From positions 36,983 to 100,982 of the forward strand of contig NZ_CADEPK010000033.1 of the NCBI RefSeq assembly GCF_902829255.1: a stretch of DNA of 64,000 bases. Reading direction: 5' to 3'. The notes under the pieces are model-generated. The model made no database searches and was not told the origin of the DNA. It saw nothing but the letters and a program-made list of their open reading frames with translations. This document shows, one piece after another, positions 46,939 through 55,715 of the stretch. Each line of letters opens with the position of its first letter. The stretch's first letter is position 1. A program made the position numbers and the translations under genes. Source of the stretch: Metabacillus niabensis. GTDB lineage: Bacteria > Bacillota > Bacilli > Bacillales > Bacillaceae.

Positions 46939-47260
46939 AAATATCCTCCAATAATTTTCAATTTATATAATAATCTGGATAATTTCATACTTTATAAGTA
47001 AATAAACAATTCATTCTACTTACATAGCTTATAAAGCTTAATAAATTTCAAAATAAACCTTTCTACTAAAATATCGGATATATTCCACCCAGAAAGGACA
47101 ATTGTCTATTTAATGAATACTATTATAAGGACTTTCTCGATATATTACAATATTATTTTGATGTTTCATAATTAATCGAATCTTCATATAATTATGGAGT
47201 TAGTAAATCTCACTTTGGTTTTTACTATTTATACGTTATCTTCTGAAAGTTAGTTTAATG

Positions 47261-47297
47261 GGTATACAAAGTCGGGAGAAATCGGTATACTTATAAT
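47261..47297 (+). promoter_or_regulatory. Probable GH43 promoter with direct repeats
   Basis: TATAAT (47292-47297) lacks a good -35 box. Two GGTATAC repeats, 47261-47267 and 47284-47290, lie 23 bases apart just upstream, as expected for a promoter needing an activator. The rest of the 393-base gap back to sstT shows nothing definite. Confidence 0.45.
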
Positions 47298-47331
47298 GTA
47301 AGCACTTTAACTAATATATGGGGGAGAGCAA

Positions 47332-48318
47332 ATGGGAAAAGAAACTAAACCAAACGAACCTATCGTTACACATATTTTTACGGCAGATCCTTCTGCACAT
47401 GTTTTTGAAGGAAAGCTATATATTTATCCTTCACATGACCTTGATCATGATGAACCTTCAAATGATAATGGTGACCAATATAAAATGGAAGATTACCATG
47501 TTTTATCAATGGATGATGTAAACGGACCAGTCGTCGACCACGGGGAGGTTCTTCACTTAAAGGATATTCCTTGGGCTAGTAAGCAGCTTTGGGCTCCAGA
47601 TGCTGCCTACAAAAACAACAAATATTATTTATTTTTCCCTGCTAGAGATCTTGATGGCATTTTCCGTATCGGTGTTGCAACAAGCGACAATCCTGCAGGA
47701 CCATTTACACCAGAGGAAAATTATATTCCAGGCAGCTTTAGCATTGATCCAGCAGTGTTAGTCGATGAGGATGACAAAGCTTATGTTTATTTTGGCGGAC
47801 TTTGGGGAGGACAGCTAGAGAAGTGGCAAACAGGAACATTTAATCCAGATGCAGAAGGTCCAGCTCCTACAGAGCCTGCTTTAGGACCAAGAGTCGCAGA
47901 ATTAACTGATGATATGCTAACATTTAAAAGCGAACCGAAAGAAATCTCGATTGTTGATGAGGATGGCAACCCAATTCTAGCAAGCGATGAAGACCGTAGA
48001 TTTTTCGAAGGCCCATGGGTTCATAAATACAATGGCCTTTACTATATGTCCTATTCAACAGGTACAACCCATAAAATTGTTTATGCAGTGAGCGAAAATC
48101 CACAGGGACCATTTGTGTTCAAGGGGACGATTCTTACTCCTGTTATCGGCTGGACAACACATCATTCAATTGTTGAATATAAGGATAAATGGTATCTGTT
48201 CTACCATGACTGTGAATTATCAGACGGAGTAAACCATAAGCGCTCTGTAAAATACACGGAGCTAACATACAACGAGGATGGGACAATTCAAACAATTGAT
48301 CCTTATGGACATAAATAA
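47332..48318 (+). CDS. Glycoside hydrolase family 43 enzyme, intracellular
   Basis: The 328-residue protein has the five-bladed propeller pattern of GH43. The general base is Asp19 in TADPSAHVFEGKLYIYPSHD, the pKa-modulating Asp lies in FSIDPAVLVDEDDKAYVYFG, and the acid Glu in RRFFEGPWVHKYNGLYYMSY. No signal peptide is present, so it would cut short arabino- or xylo-oligosaccharides, or their galactan relatives, after uptake. GGGGGAGAG precedes the ATG. No transporter or other hemicellulose gene is adjacent. Confidence 0.88.
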   Translation: MGKETKPNEPIVTHIFTADPSAHVFEGKLYIYPSHDLDHDEPSNDNGDQYKMEDYHVLSMDDVNGPVVDHGEVLHLKDIPWASKQLWAPDAAYKNNKYYLFFPARDLDGIFRIGVATSDNPAGPFTPEENYIPGSFSIDPAVLVDEDDKAYVYFGGLWGGQLEKWQTGTFNPDAEGPAPTEPALGPRVAELTDDMLTFKSEPKEISIVDEDGNPILASDEDRRFFEGPWVHKYNGLYYMSYSTGTTHKIVYAVSENPQGPFVFKGTILTPVIGWTTHHSIVEYKDKWYLFYHDCELSDGVNHKRSVKYTELTYNEDGTIQTIDPYGHK

Positions 48319-48329
48319 TTTAGACTGAT

Positions 48330-48356
48330 AGCTGACTCTAATTAGGGTCAGCTTTT
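48330..48356 (+). terminator. Terminator after the GH43 gene
   Basis: AGCTGACTCTAA/TTAGGGTCAGCT form a palindromic stem followed by TTTTAT. Confidence 0.75.
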
Positions 48357-48374
48357 ATAATGGAAGATTAAAAA

Positions 48375-48400
48375 AATGACACTCTCCATAAGTGTCATTT
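48375..48400 (-). terminator. Terminator of the lysE-type gene
   Basis: AATGACACT/AGTGTCATT arms with a seven-base loop are followed, leftward, by TTTTTT. Confidence 0.8.
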
Positions 48401-48407
48401 ACATCTC

Positions 48408-49025
48408 TTATTCTTGTGTTTGCAGTGCTAATTTTAAACCTAAGCCAATGTAAAGAACCCCTATAGCTTTCCCAAGCCAGCCATTTCCTTGATTTTTCAC
48501 CATAACCTTATTGCCTACGGCGCTTGTGATAAATACTAATAATGTTGTATAGATGATGCCCATTAAAACAAAGACTAAACCAAGTATTAATAGCTGTATC
48601 GTAACAGGAGTACCATTATTTTGAACAAATTGCGGCAAGAAGGCTAAGAAAAATAGCGCTGTTTTAGGATTTAATAATTCTATTAAAAACGCCTGACGAA
48701 ATGAACCAGTCGTTGTTACTTCCTTTTCAACAGGATTTTTTGTCTTTTTTGACTTTGCCAGCAACGCACATATTCCTAAATAAATTAAATATGCAGCACC
48801 CAAATATTTTACAATCTCAAATGCTAATGCAGATGTCATTAAAATAGCTGAAAGTCCAAGAACCGCTGCAAAGGTATGAACTAAATCTCCTGCAGCTAAT
48901 CCGATTCCAGTAATGATTCCGTTCCTTTTCCCACCTTTAATCGTTTGAGAAATCGTGATAATAACAGCAGGACCTGGAATAAGAAATAACGCTAAAACTA
49001 CTAAGATAAACGCAACCATTTTCAT
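48408..49025 (-). CDS. LysE/RhtB family amino acid exporter
   Basis: The 205-residue protein has six helices and the family opening LVVLALFLIPGPAVIITISQ. A KGGKRNGIITGIGLAAGDLVH turn follows, then FLIELLNPKTALFFLAFLPQ in the middle, as usual in LysE/RhtB exporters. These remove amino acids such as homoserine, threonine or lysine from the cytosol; the actual substrate cannot be told. GGAAGG precedes the ATG. Confidence 0.92.
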   Translation of the reverse strand: MKMVAFILVVLALFLIPGPAVIITISQTIKGGKRNGIITGIGLAAGDLVHTFAAVLGLSAILMTSALAFEIVKYLGAAYLIYLGICALLAKSKKTKNPVEKEVTTTGSFRQAFLIELLNPKTALFFLAFLPQFVQNNGTPVTIQLLILGLVFVLMGIIYTTLLVFITSAVGNKVMVKNQGNGWLGKAIGVLYIGLGLKLALQTQE

Positions 49026-49059
49026 TACTTCCTTCCTTTAAAAACAATACTACAATAAT

Positions 49060-49091
49060 ATTAAAATACCTATAAATTAAAATACCTATAA
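49060..49091. repeat. Tandem 16-base repeat (two copies)
   Basis: ATTAAAATACCTATAA occurs twice head to tail, 35 bases upstream of the lysE-type start, in the region of its promoter. The rest of this 330-base gap holds AT-rich DNA, plus an AAGACGAAT/ATTCGTCTT inverted repeat near 49299-49339 in the leader of the next gene. Confidence 0.85.
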
Positions 49092-49355
49092 ATTTCCTAT
49101 CTGTCCATGGTAATAAAAGTAGATAGTAACAGAGACTTCATCTTTTGTTCGTTGCACTAATTACTATACAGAAAAAGAGTGTGTAACGACACACCGAATA
49201 TTGTTTTTTTGAAAAAATTGATGATTATCGTAAACTCTGGAAATCAACGAAAACGCAAACTTAATAAAAAACAACAAAGTTTATGAAAAAGACGAATTAA
49301 CCTCAATATTTATTGGGCAAATTAACATTATTCGTCTTACAAAGGAGGAAAAGCT

Positions 49356-49949
49356 TTGTCTGATTTTTGCGCTTCATTATGGCCTGAAGAATCTACACCA
49401 GAGGAGCAAATAAACTGCAGTGATTGCGGTCTTGATAAGCATGGGTCACGAATGGTTTGGGGTGAGGGGAATCCAGAGGCATCGCTCATGATTCTATTGG
49501 ATAATCCGGGGGCACGTGAGGACCGAGATAACAAGCCATTTGTCTGCGGGACTAGACAAACGTTACAAAAAGCAGTTGGTGAAGTTGGCTTAACAGCAGG
49601 TGATTTATACATAACGTATATTTTAAAAAGAAAACCGACACGATCATATGAAAAGGAACACACTAGACAAATTTGCATGAACCACCTAAACCAACAACTG
49701 CTAGCAAAGCAGCCTAAATTAATTGTTTGCCTAGGAAACGTTGCTGTTCAATCCTTTTTTCACAATCCTGAAGCTGATGTGAAGTCATTACGGGGCAAAT
49801 TTCATCATGTACATGGCTATAAAACAACAGCTGCCTACCATCCTTTAGCTGTAAGAAGACGCCCAAATCTATGGAGATTATTTTTAGAAGATTGGATGCT
49901 TGTTGCTAAGGAATATTTAACGTCCAAAAAACCTTATATCAAGGAATAA
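49356..49949 (+). CDS. Uracil-DNA glycosylase, Fe-S (family 4/5-like)
   Basis: The 197-residue protein fits the iron-sulfur uracil-DNA glycosylase fold. Cys21, Cys24, Cys107 and Cys125 are spaced to hold a 4Fe-4S cluster. Motif 1 is unusual, LDNPGAREDRDNKPFVCG, where family 4 has GEAPGxxED; the C-terminal motif AYHPLAVRRRP stands for the usual HPS. It would excise uracil or another damaged base from DNA. It starts with TTG after AAAGGAGG. Substitutions in motif 1 make the exact subfamily and base specificity uncertain. Confidence 0.82.
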   Translation: MSDFCASLWPEESTPEEQINCSDCGLDKHGSRMVWGEGNPEASLMILLDNPGAREDRDNKPFVCGTRQTLQKAVGEVGLTAGDLYITYILKRKPTRSYEKEHTRQICMNHLNQQLLAKQPKLIVCLGNVAVQSFFHNPEADVKSLRGKFHHVHGYKTTAAYHPLAVRRRPNLWRLFLEDWMLVAKEYLTSKKPYIKE

Positions 49950-49973
49950 TGAAGTTTTGATATAAGGCTTTTT
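49932..49973 (+). terminator. Terminator of the glycosylase gene
   Basis: CCTTATATCAA and TTGATATAAGG pair and are followed by CTTTTTA. The left arm lies inside the last codons. Confidence 0.8.
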
Positions 49974-50050
49974 AGGATGCCTTTTTGTTTAATTTTATCC
50001 ATATTCATATAACAAACCTTGGCGGTTATGAGAGTCATTTAACACTTTCA

Positions 50051-51316
50051 TTATTCTAATACAATGGTTGGTGTTGCCTTCTTTACAATAATGATTCCAT
50101 CGTATGCTTCATTTGGAACCATTTTTATCGTGTAAAACATCTTCATCAATTTATACCAAGGTTTAAATTCGTCTCCTATATTTGCCATTTTTTGCTCCTT
50201 TGCAATAATCGCTGATAACTCCTCTGATTCAAGGGCCTTTTTAAAATCTACGTAAAAAATATTTTGCTCTACTTCACTGAACGCATCTACTAATTCATTA
50301 TGATTCTCTACTTTGTAATTTTCCCGTTCAGTTGAACCACCTTTTAATGCTTGGAATGTACTATCGATAAAGTCTGTACCGATTGCAAAATAATCCTCAC
50401 CATATACCTCATCTAAATAATTCCCCATTGATTTATAGTCTGCAAGTGATGCCGATGTTTTTTCAATATGTCCATTATGAGCAGAGATAAATATTTTATC
50501 ATGACCGTTAGATGTCTCGAAATCAACAATCCATTGTAGATTTTCCGCCAAATATTGGTCACGAAGCTTTGTATAGTCCTTCTCATTTAAAAATAATTGT
50601 GTCCGTTGTTTCATAACTTGCGCGTATTGTAAAGCAAAAGCATAGGCATCAGGAGAGGAGCTTTCCACATACGTCGCTTGATTTTCCTGCAAATTTAGGA
50701 TGATGTTGTCTATTTTATTCTCCAAATCTTCCAGTTGCTTCATTGTTAAATCACGCATTGTATCATTTGATACATGTTCCAACTGCTTCGTATATTTTTT
50801 AGCCCGATCATCATTAACCATGTCATAGTAATCGAGAAGGCCTTTCTTACTGTAATCATAGCGCTGCATATCATTACCATAAAAATATACCTTTTCTTCC
50901 TCGTTAACAGTTAGGTTATAATCATGCATCCATTGAACAAGATCAATCATTTGTTCTGTTTTATATATATTATAATCAAGAGCATAAACTGCTTCCTCAG
51001 CTGAACCAGTACCGTCTAAAATAAACTGATTAATTTTCTGTGCCCCTCCAAAATCTCCTTCTAAGACAAATACTCGGACTTTTTCATTTAATACTAATGT
51101 TTCAAATAAATCCTTTTTAAGCTTTTGAAATTCACTATTTCCATGTGTTGCCTCTCCAAAGCCAATTACCTTCACATTTTCCGGGATATTTATTTTTTCT
51201 ACCGGTGATAAATATTGTGCTGCATCATCAATTGCCTTTCCTCTCCCACATCCTACTAGTAAAAAGAAAAGTGATATAGCCAAAATGACTACAGAGCCGA
51301 TTTTTGATAAAGACAT
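50051..51316 (-). CDS. Erythromycin esterase family lipoprotein
   Basis: The 421-residue protein has a lipoprotein signal with lipobox LLVGC, so it is anchored outside the membrane. The erythromycin esterase family motifs are present: GFGEATHGNSEF near residue 51, VLEGDFGG, and ISAHNGHIEK near residue 278, carrying the His and Glu residues of the active site. Relatives open macrolide rings, but many members hydrolyse other esters. GGAGGATATC precedes the ATG. Location outside the membrane argues for extracellular detoxification or signalling-ester hydrolysis rather than classical Ere resistance. Confidence 0.87.
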   Translation of the reverse strand: MSLSKIGSVVILAISLFFLLVGCGRGKAIDDAAQYLSPVEKINIPENVKVIGFGEATHGNSEFQKLKKDLFETLVLNEKVRVFVLEGDFGGAQKINQFILDGTGSAEEAVYALDYNIYKTEQMIDLVQWMHDYNLTVNEEEKVYFYGNDMQRYDYSKKGLLDYYDMVNDDRAKKYTKQLEHVSNDTMRDLTMKQLEDLENKIDNIILNLQENQATYVESSSPDAYAFALQYAQVMKQRTQLFLNEKDYTKLRDQYLAENLQWIVDFETSNGHDKIFISAHNGHIEKTSASLADYKSMGNYLDEVYGEDYFAIGTDFIDSTFQALKGGSTERENYKVENHNELVDAFSEVEQNIFYVDFKKALESEELSAIIAKEQKMANIGDEFKPWYKLMKMFYTIKMVPNEAYDGIIIVKKATPTIVLE

Positions 51317-51398
51317 TAGATATCCTCCTATTTTCGATTACTTTTTGTTACCTTTCAAAATCCACCATTAAAATTGAAAAGCATATCACACTTGCGTC

Positions 51399-51444
51399 TA
51401 TACTGTGTATACTGTATATTCCATATATGTACAGTATATACTGT
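51399..51444. repeat. Cluster of TATACTGT octamers in direct and inverted order
   Basis: TATACTGT occurs at 51399, 51408 and 51437, and inverted (ACAGTATA) at 51431. The cluster lies 80-130 bases upstream of the esterase start, where an operator would be expected. Confidence 0.6.
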
Positions 51445-51465
51445 TTTGTTTTAATATTCAACATA

Positions 51466-51515
51466 TACTAAAAAACAAAAAAACTGTCTATTATCAAGAT
51501 TTGATAATAGACAGT
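51466..51515 (-). terminator. Strong terminator of the leftward unknown gene
   Basis: Fifteen-base arms ACTGTCTATTATCAA/TTGATAATAGACAGT with loop GAT are followed, leftward, by a long T-rich stretch. Otherwise the 344-base gap shows only the octamer cluster. Confidence 0.85.
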
Positions 51516-51660
51516 CTTTTACAAACTACAAAAAGTGATATTTAAAGGTGATTAACAAACAAAAACGTTACAGACATTTTCTTATTCTTGACTTATTGTG
51601 TCACAACAACACGTCTTACTTTTCTATCGTTAAATAGAGATTCGCTAGGTAGAAAGTGCA

Positions 51661-52164
51661 TTATTTCATTTCATATTTTCTCCAATAATCATATATAGCT
51701 TCCTTGATGATATTTGATAAATCCCCAGTTTTTTGCTCACTTAACCACTCTGTTTGCTCAATTGGTAATTTTAATTTCAAAGTAATTTTTTCACTTGGCA
51801 TTTCATATTTTCTAATTTCCTCTAAAGTGATTCCGTCCTCTACATTAGGATAAGACGAATCATTTTCGTTTATCATAAGAAAATCATGAAAATCATCAAT
51901 ATCATTTAGTTCACAAAATAAGTTTAACTGCGGTAATCCTCCTGACAATCGTTTCAAATGCATAAATGAAGTAATTTGTCTTCCATCCTGTAATTCTATT
52001 TCTACAAGTAGGGTTTCCTCATTTTGATATTTCAGTACAACAACCTCACTTACAACGGCATCTAATTGCAACGTATAGCCTGTACTCGATTCAATAATAT
52101 AGATTGCACTATTAAAAACATGAAGACCCTCACCGTCAATTTTTATCTCCTGAACCTTAACCAT
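51661..52164 (-). CDS. Unknown protein with a ribbon-helix-helix-like C-terminus
   Basis: The 167-residue protein is not recognised. Its first 90 residues alternate beta-strands (IYIIESSTGYTLQLDAVV, ETLLVEIELQDGRQITSF). A short acidic segment follows. The last 40 residues, ITLKLKLPIEQTEWL then LSNIIKEAIYDYWRKYE, have the strand-helix-helix spacing of Arc/MetJ-type DNA-binding modules. It might be a regulator or antitoxin, but no toxin is adjacent. A good terminator follows, and the ATG has CTTTTAAAGGAG-like sequence upstream. Confidence 0.6.
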   Translation of the reverse strand: MVKVQEIKIDGEGLHVFNSAIYIIESSTGYTLQLDAVVSEVVVLKYQNEETLLVEIELQDGRQITSFMHLKRLSGGLPQLNLFCELNDIDDFHDFLMINENDSSYPNVEDGITLEEIRKYEMPSEKITLKLKLPIEQTEWLSEQKTGDLSNIIKEAIYDYWRKYEMK

Positions 52165-52254
52165 AAACTACTCTCCTTTTAAGGATTATTTCCTAAAAGT
52201 GGCTTTGAATTTCTTCTCTCCTGTTCAAAACCTCATGTATTTATCTACTATTCT

Positions 52255-52284
52255 ATCAAAAAAAGACACTCGATTATGAGTGTC
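52255..52284 (-). terminator. Terminator of sortase B
   Basis: GACACTC/GAGTGTC arms are followed, leftward, by TTTTTTT. Confidence 0.8.
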
Positions 52285-52346
52285 ATCTTCGTCAGTTTAA
52301 TTTTAAAGTGAAAGGAGCTAGGAATCTACCACTGCACAATGTTACA

Positions 52347-53114
52347 TTAATCAATCTTCGTTAATTTACCATGTACGACTAATCTTCCTTCATCTGGGTC
52401 AGACAGGTTGTTACATGTCGATAAGGTGATAATATGATCCTTTTCATTTACTTGGACATTTGTCTGTACTTCTGAGTTTTCTTTGATTACTTTCAAGTAT
52501 TGTTTGTATTCTTCATCGCTCGCAAAATCAGTTTCAATATAATGAAAATCTGTTGTCGTTACATACGCTGAAAAGACTTCCACATCATAGCTTGCATAAA
52601 TTGTATTAAACTGAAAATGCTTGTTTTGTGAAGCAAATTCCTCATCTAAAAATTTCTTTAACTGCCCGAACATCGAGCCGTCCTTCATTTCATGTCCGTA
52701 AATAATCGTCTGTTTATTTAGTGTATCTACTTGATTCCGATAATCCATAAAGATACTTCCTGCTTTTGATTCCTCCTTTTTATAATTTCGCTTTAAATAA
52801 TATTCATTATCTGAGCTTTGCAAAATAGGATAATGAACCTTTGTATGATCAATTGTTAGCCAACCGACAATATCGGGATTTATTTTTAAAAGACTTTGGA
52901 ATGGAGAACGAATTTGATTTTCCTCTGCCACTGGCTCACTGTTTTGCTGGATTTCTTGATACTCTACTTGAATTTCGTTCATAACCTTTTCATTTTTTGA
53001 ATACTCATAGTAAATCGTCGCAATTTTTATAACAGAAAATAGAAATGTGCCTAAACAAATGATGAGGATTAATGATTGAATCCAGCTCAGTCTTTTCCTT
53101 TTCCTCAAATTCAA
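52347..53114 (-). CDS. srtB: Class B sortase
   Basis: The 255-residue transpeptidase has an N-terminal membrane helix and catalytic His141 (YGHEMK), Cys234 (TLSTCNN) and Arg244 (GRLVVHGK). Class B features include FMDYRNQ near residue 122 and the extra helix before the Cys (DEEYKQYLKVIKENS). Class B sortases cleave NPxTx-type sorting signals and link proteins to the wall peptide. The next gene upstream, on the same strand, encodes a protein ending in NPKTG plus a membrane anchor, the obvious substrate. Confidence 0.93.
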   Translation of the reverse strand: MNLRKRKRLSWIQSLILIICLGTFLFSVIKIATIYYEYSKNEKVMNEIQVEYQEIQQNSEPVAEENQIRSPFQSLLKINPDIVGWLTIDHTKVHYPILQSSDNEYYLKRNYKKEESKAGSIFMDYRNQVDTLNKQTIIYGHEMKDGSMFGQLKKFLDEEFASQNKHFQFNTIYASYDVEVFSAYVTTTDFHYIETDFASDEEYKQYLKVIKENSEVQTNVQVNEKDHIITLSTCNNLSDPDEGRLVVHGKLTKID

Positions 53115-53161
53115 TCCACACCTTTACAGTTCAAAATTTTCTTTTGTTGAATTTTCTCGGT

Positions 53162-53224
53162 AAAAACAAAATGTGCCCCTTGATAGACAAAGACTCAAAA
53201 TGAACAGTCTATAGTCACAAGGGG
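53162..53224 (-). terminator. Terminator between the surface phosphatase gene and srtB
   Basis: CCCCTTG/CAAGGGG and TAGAC/GTCTA form nested stems, followed leftward by a T-rich run. Partial read-through into srtB is possible. Confidence 0.65.
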
Positions 53225-53267
53225 AACATATTCTAGCAATCTTCCTTAATTTTGTTATGTGATTGTT

Positions 53268-55463
53268 TTAATTATCTACTCTTTTTAACTTTCTCCTAAA
53301 GAGTACAAACCCTGCTGTAAGCACTGAACCAACTAATAGCACGACATAGGGGATTAGGTTTGTATCATCTCCTGTTTTAGGGTTTTTAACTGTATCAATT
53401 TCTTTTTTCGTTGAATCGTCCGCATTTATTTGTTTACTCGTTTCTGATTGCTTACTTGCTTCATAAGTTGGATAGTCTACGTCTGTATGATTTTTATTAT
53501 CTTTTTTATTTTTATCATCTTCTGATTCTACTGGAACATTAGGTACATCATCTGTATCTTTCTCATTTTCTGTACCATTGTCTGTTTCAGTGCCGTTATC
53601 AACATCTTTGTCTGTTTCTTTATCAGTATCTTTATCAGTATCTTTATCTTGATCTGGTTCTTCCTTAGTCGTGTCTACAACTCGTAATGCTTGTTCATCA
53701 TAAACGACATCGTAAGTATCTGGAAGACCATTTATTTCTACTGATGAGAATGTACTGCCTTTTGCTAAAGTAGCATAGGTAATAATTGCTGAATCCTCAT
53801 TAGGAACATAACCGTCAACAAAATTCAGATTTAACGTTCCGCCAAATGTCGCTTCACCATCAATCGCAAGAACTTCCTCACTGTTTCCGATCGTAAGCTT
53901 AAGTGTACCTGCCTCTGCTTGTGTAAAATCATCACCTATATTTAAGCTGCTTGTTACATCTTCATTTAACGTACCACCGTTATTAATCACTTCACCTTGT
54001 CCTAATGCAGTGCTGGAATCTGCTACTAAAGATCCTTCCTCAATAACAGTACCACCAAAATAACTGTTATCACCAGTTAAAGTTAAAGTACCCGTACCTA
54101 ATTTTGTTAACTTTCCAGGACCAGCGATATCATTTTTCCAGCTGTCTGAAGCATTAAATCCTCCTTGCGCGGCATCCATTGTAACAGTTACATCTGTCTC
54201 AAACGCTTCATAACCACCTGCAGCGGCAAAAAGGTTTAATCTACCCCAGCCTTCAGCATCGTCTAATACAGGATATCCAGATGGCAGACCTGTCGTATAT
54301 AAAATCCAACGGCGTTGTGTCGCATCTAAATATGGGAAACGAGACTCAAGTAGTACTTCAGCACCCTTAGGTACGATCATTGGTTTTGTCGTATCACCAA
54401 TTTGTTCAAACCCGTAAGTTAGGCGCTCAATAAATTTTTCTTTGTTTGCTTCATAATTTTCTGACGTGCCCTCTTGTGTAAGTAATACATCATGTGCTTG
54501 CTGATAGGCAGCTTTCTTCAGGCTTGCATTTGCCGGGTCATTTAAAACTGCTGCTGCTGTTGCTGTCGCCATAACTCGTCCACCGATAACATCTAACGGT
54601 GAATGCATACCAGCTACGATTCTGCTATTCCCTAATTCAGAGGCTCTCGTCATCAGCTCTTCATATTTTTCAGGCACGGAATACGCTAAAGCATAAGCAG
54701 CTAAATAAGCGGCATTTGTATGACCACTTGGAAATCCACCATCACTAGTAGGATCGTCCTTTTTCGCTGGGACTAGTGCTGGAACTAAGCTTACCTCATC
54801 ACTCCAGCGAAACGGACGCTTATAATTATAGTAGGATTTTGCTGGATTCGTAGTTGCTGCATTTCCACGCAAAGTATTAACTAGTTTCACCATACTACCA
54901 AGGCTGGAATCCTCATCAGCCCAATTCCCATTACGATTGCCGCCGTCCTCATACTTCACTGATGTCGCATCTTCTGGGATATCATCTGAAATCGTTGTCC
55001 CAGCATTGGCACCTTCTTTAAACTTAGCTGAATAATTACCAAGACCTGAAATGACACTATAGCTCTGATGGCGTCGATCATCTAAGTAAGCTGCCGCTGC
55101 CTCCTCTTCAGTTCGATTGTTTGTAATTGAAATCACCGTATCGATATTGTGATTATGTACTTGAGCATTTAAAACTGTTCCGTTATCCCATGATGTTCCA
55201 GGTGTCCAAAGCTCATGAAACTTTGAAAGCACACCAATAGCCGGGTTTGATTCTGGAGTCATGTTATCCTTTGAATTATTTTGATACGCGTCTACATAAT
55301 ATCCATATGCTGCTGCTTCCGGTTCGATTGCAGAGTCATCAACAACATTTGCTGCAAAGGTTGTAGTTGCACCTTGAATACATAAAACCGATGTTAACAA
55401 TAAAACAGGCCATTTAGCTTTTCGCTTTTTATTGAATTTTCCTCCATTATTGGATAAAACCAT
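53268..55463 (-). CDS. Sortase-anchored PAP2 phosphatase with autotransporter-type repeat
   Basis: The 731-residue protein has a signal peptide (about 1-38) and a PAP2/class A acid phosphatase domain: KRPFRW (about 215), GGFPSGHT (about 240) and SRIVAGMHSPLDVIGG (about 285), giving the vanadate-haloperoxidase active site. After it comes an autotransporter-associated beta-strand repeat (GTGTLTLTGDNSYFGGT), rare in Gram-positives. An Asp/Thr-rich spacer follows, then the sorting signal NPKTG (694-698) with hydrophobic tail and basic end. NPKTG is a known class B sortase signal and the sortase gene is next. The role is probably dephosphorylation at the surface; the repeat may extend or pattern the protein. 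Confidence 0.9.
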   Translation of the reverse strand: MVLSNNGGKFNKKRKAKWPVLLLTSVLCIQGATTTFAANVVDDSAIEPEAAAYGYYVDAYQNNSKDNMTPESNPAIGVLSKFHELWTPGTSWDNGTVLNAQVHNHNIDTVISITNNRTEEEAAAAYLDDRRHQSYSVISGLGNYSAKFKEGANAGTTISDDIPEDATSVKYEDGGNRNGNWADEDSSLGSMVKLVNTLRGNAATTNPAKSYYNYKRPFRWSDEVSLVPALVPAKKDDPTSDGGFPSGHTNAAYLAAYALAYSVPEKYEELMTRASELGNSRIVAGMHSPLDVIGGRVMATATAAAVLNDPANASLKKAAYQQAHDVLLTQEGTSENYEANKEKFIERLTYGFEQIGDTTKPMIVPKGAEVLLESRFPYLDATQRRWILYTTGLPSGYPVLDDAEGWGRLNLFAAAGGYEAFETDVTVTMDAAQGGFNASDSWKNDIAGPGKLTKLGTGTLTLTGDNSYFGGTVIEEGSLVADSSTALGQGEVINNGGTLNEDVTSSLNIGDDFTQAEAGTLKLTIGNSEEVLAIDGEATFGGTLNLNFVDGYVPNEDSAIITYATLAKGSTFSSVEINGLPDTYDVVYDEQALRVVDTTKEEPDQDKDTDKDTDKETDKDVDNGTETDNGTENEKDTDDVPNVPVESEDDKNKKDNKNHTDVDYPTYEASKQSETSKQINADDSTKKEIDTVKNPKTGDDTNLIPYVVLLVGSVLTAGFVLFRRKLKRVDN

Positions 55464-55619
55464 TTTACCGTCTCCCTAGATTTATATAATAATTACAAAA
55501 TTCATTTTAATTTTTAATTGTAAATTTAATGTGAATTGACGGTAAAGAATTATATTTTTTTACATATTGTGATGAATTTCTTGCCCTTTTGACAAGGTCC
55601 ACTTAGCCCTTTGTTTCAT

Positions 55620-55660
55620 AGAAAAAGCTTCCCAAACATATAGATCGGGAAGCTTTTCAA
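55620..55660 (-). terminator. Terminator of opuD
   Basis: AAAAAGCTTCCC pairs with GGGAAGCTTTT around a 13-base loop, with A/T runs on both sides. Confidence 0.8.
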
Positions 55661-55715
55661 ATCAGTACAACAACATTTGGTTTGCAGTAGGATACACACG
55701 CTTTAAGAAAAAATG

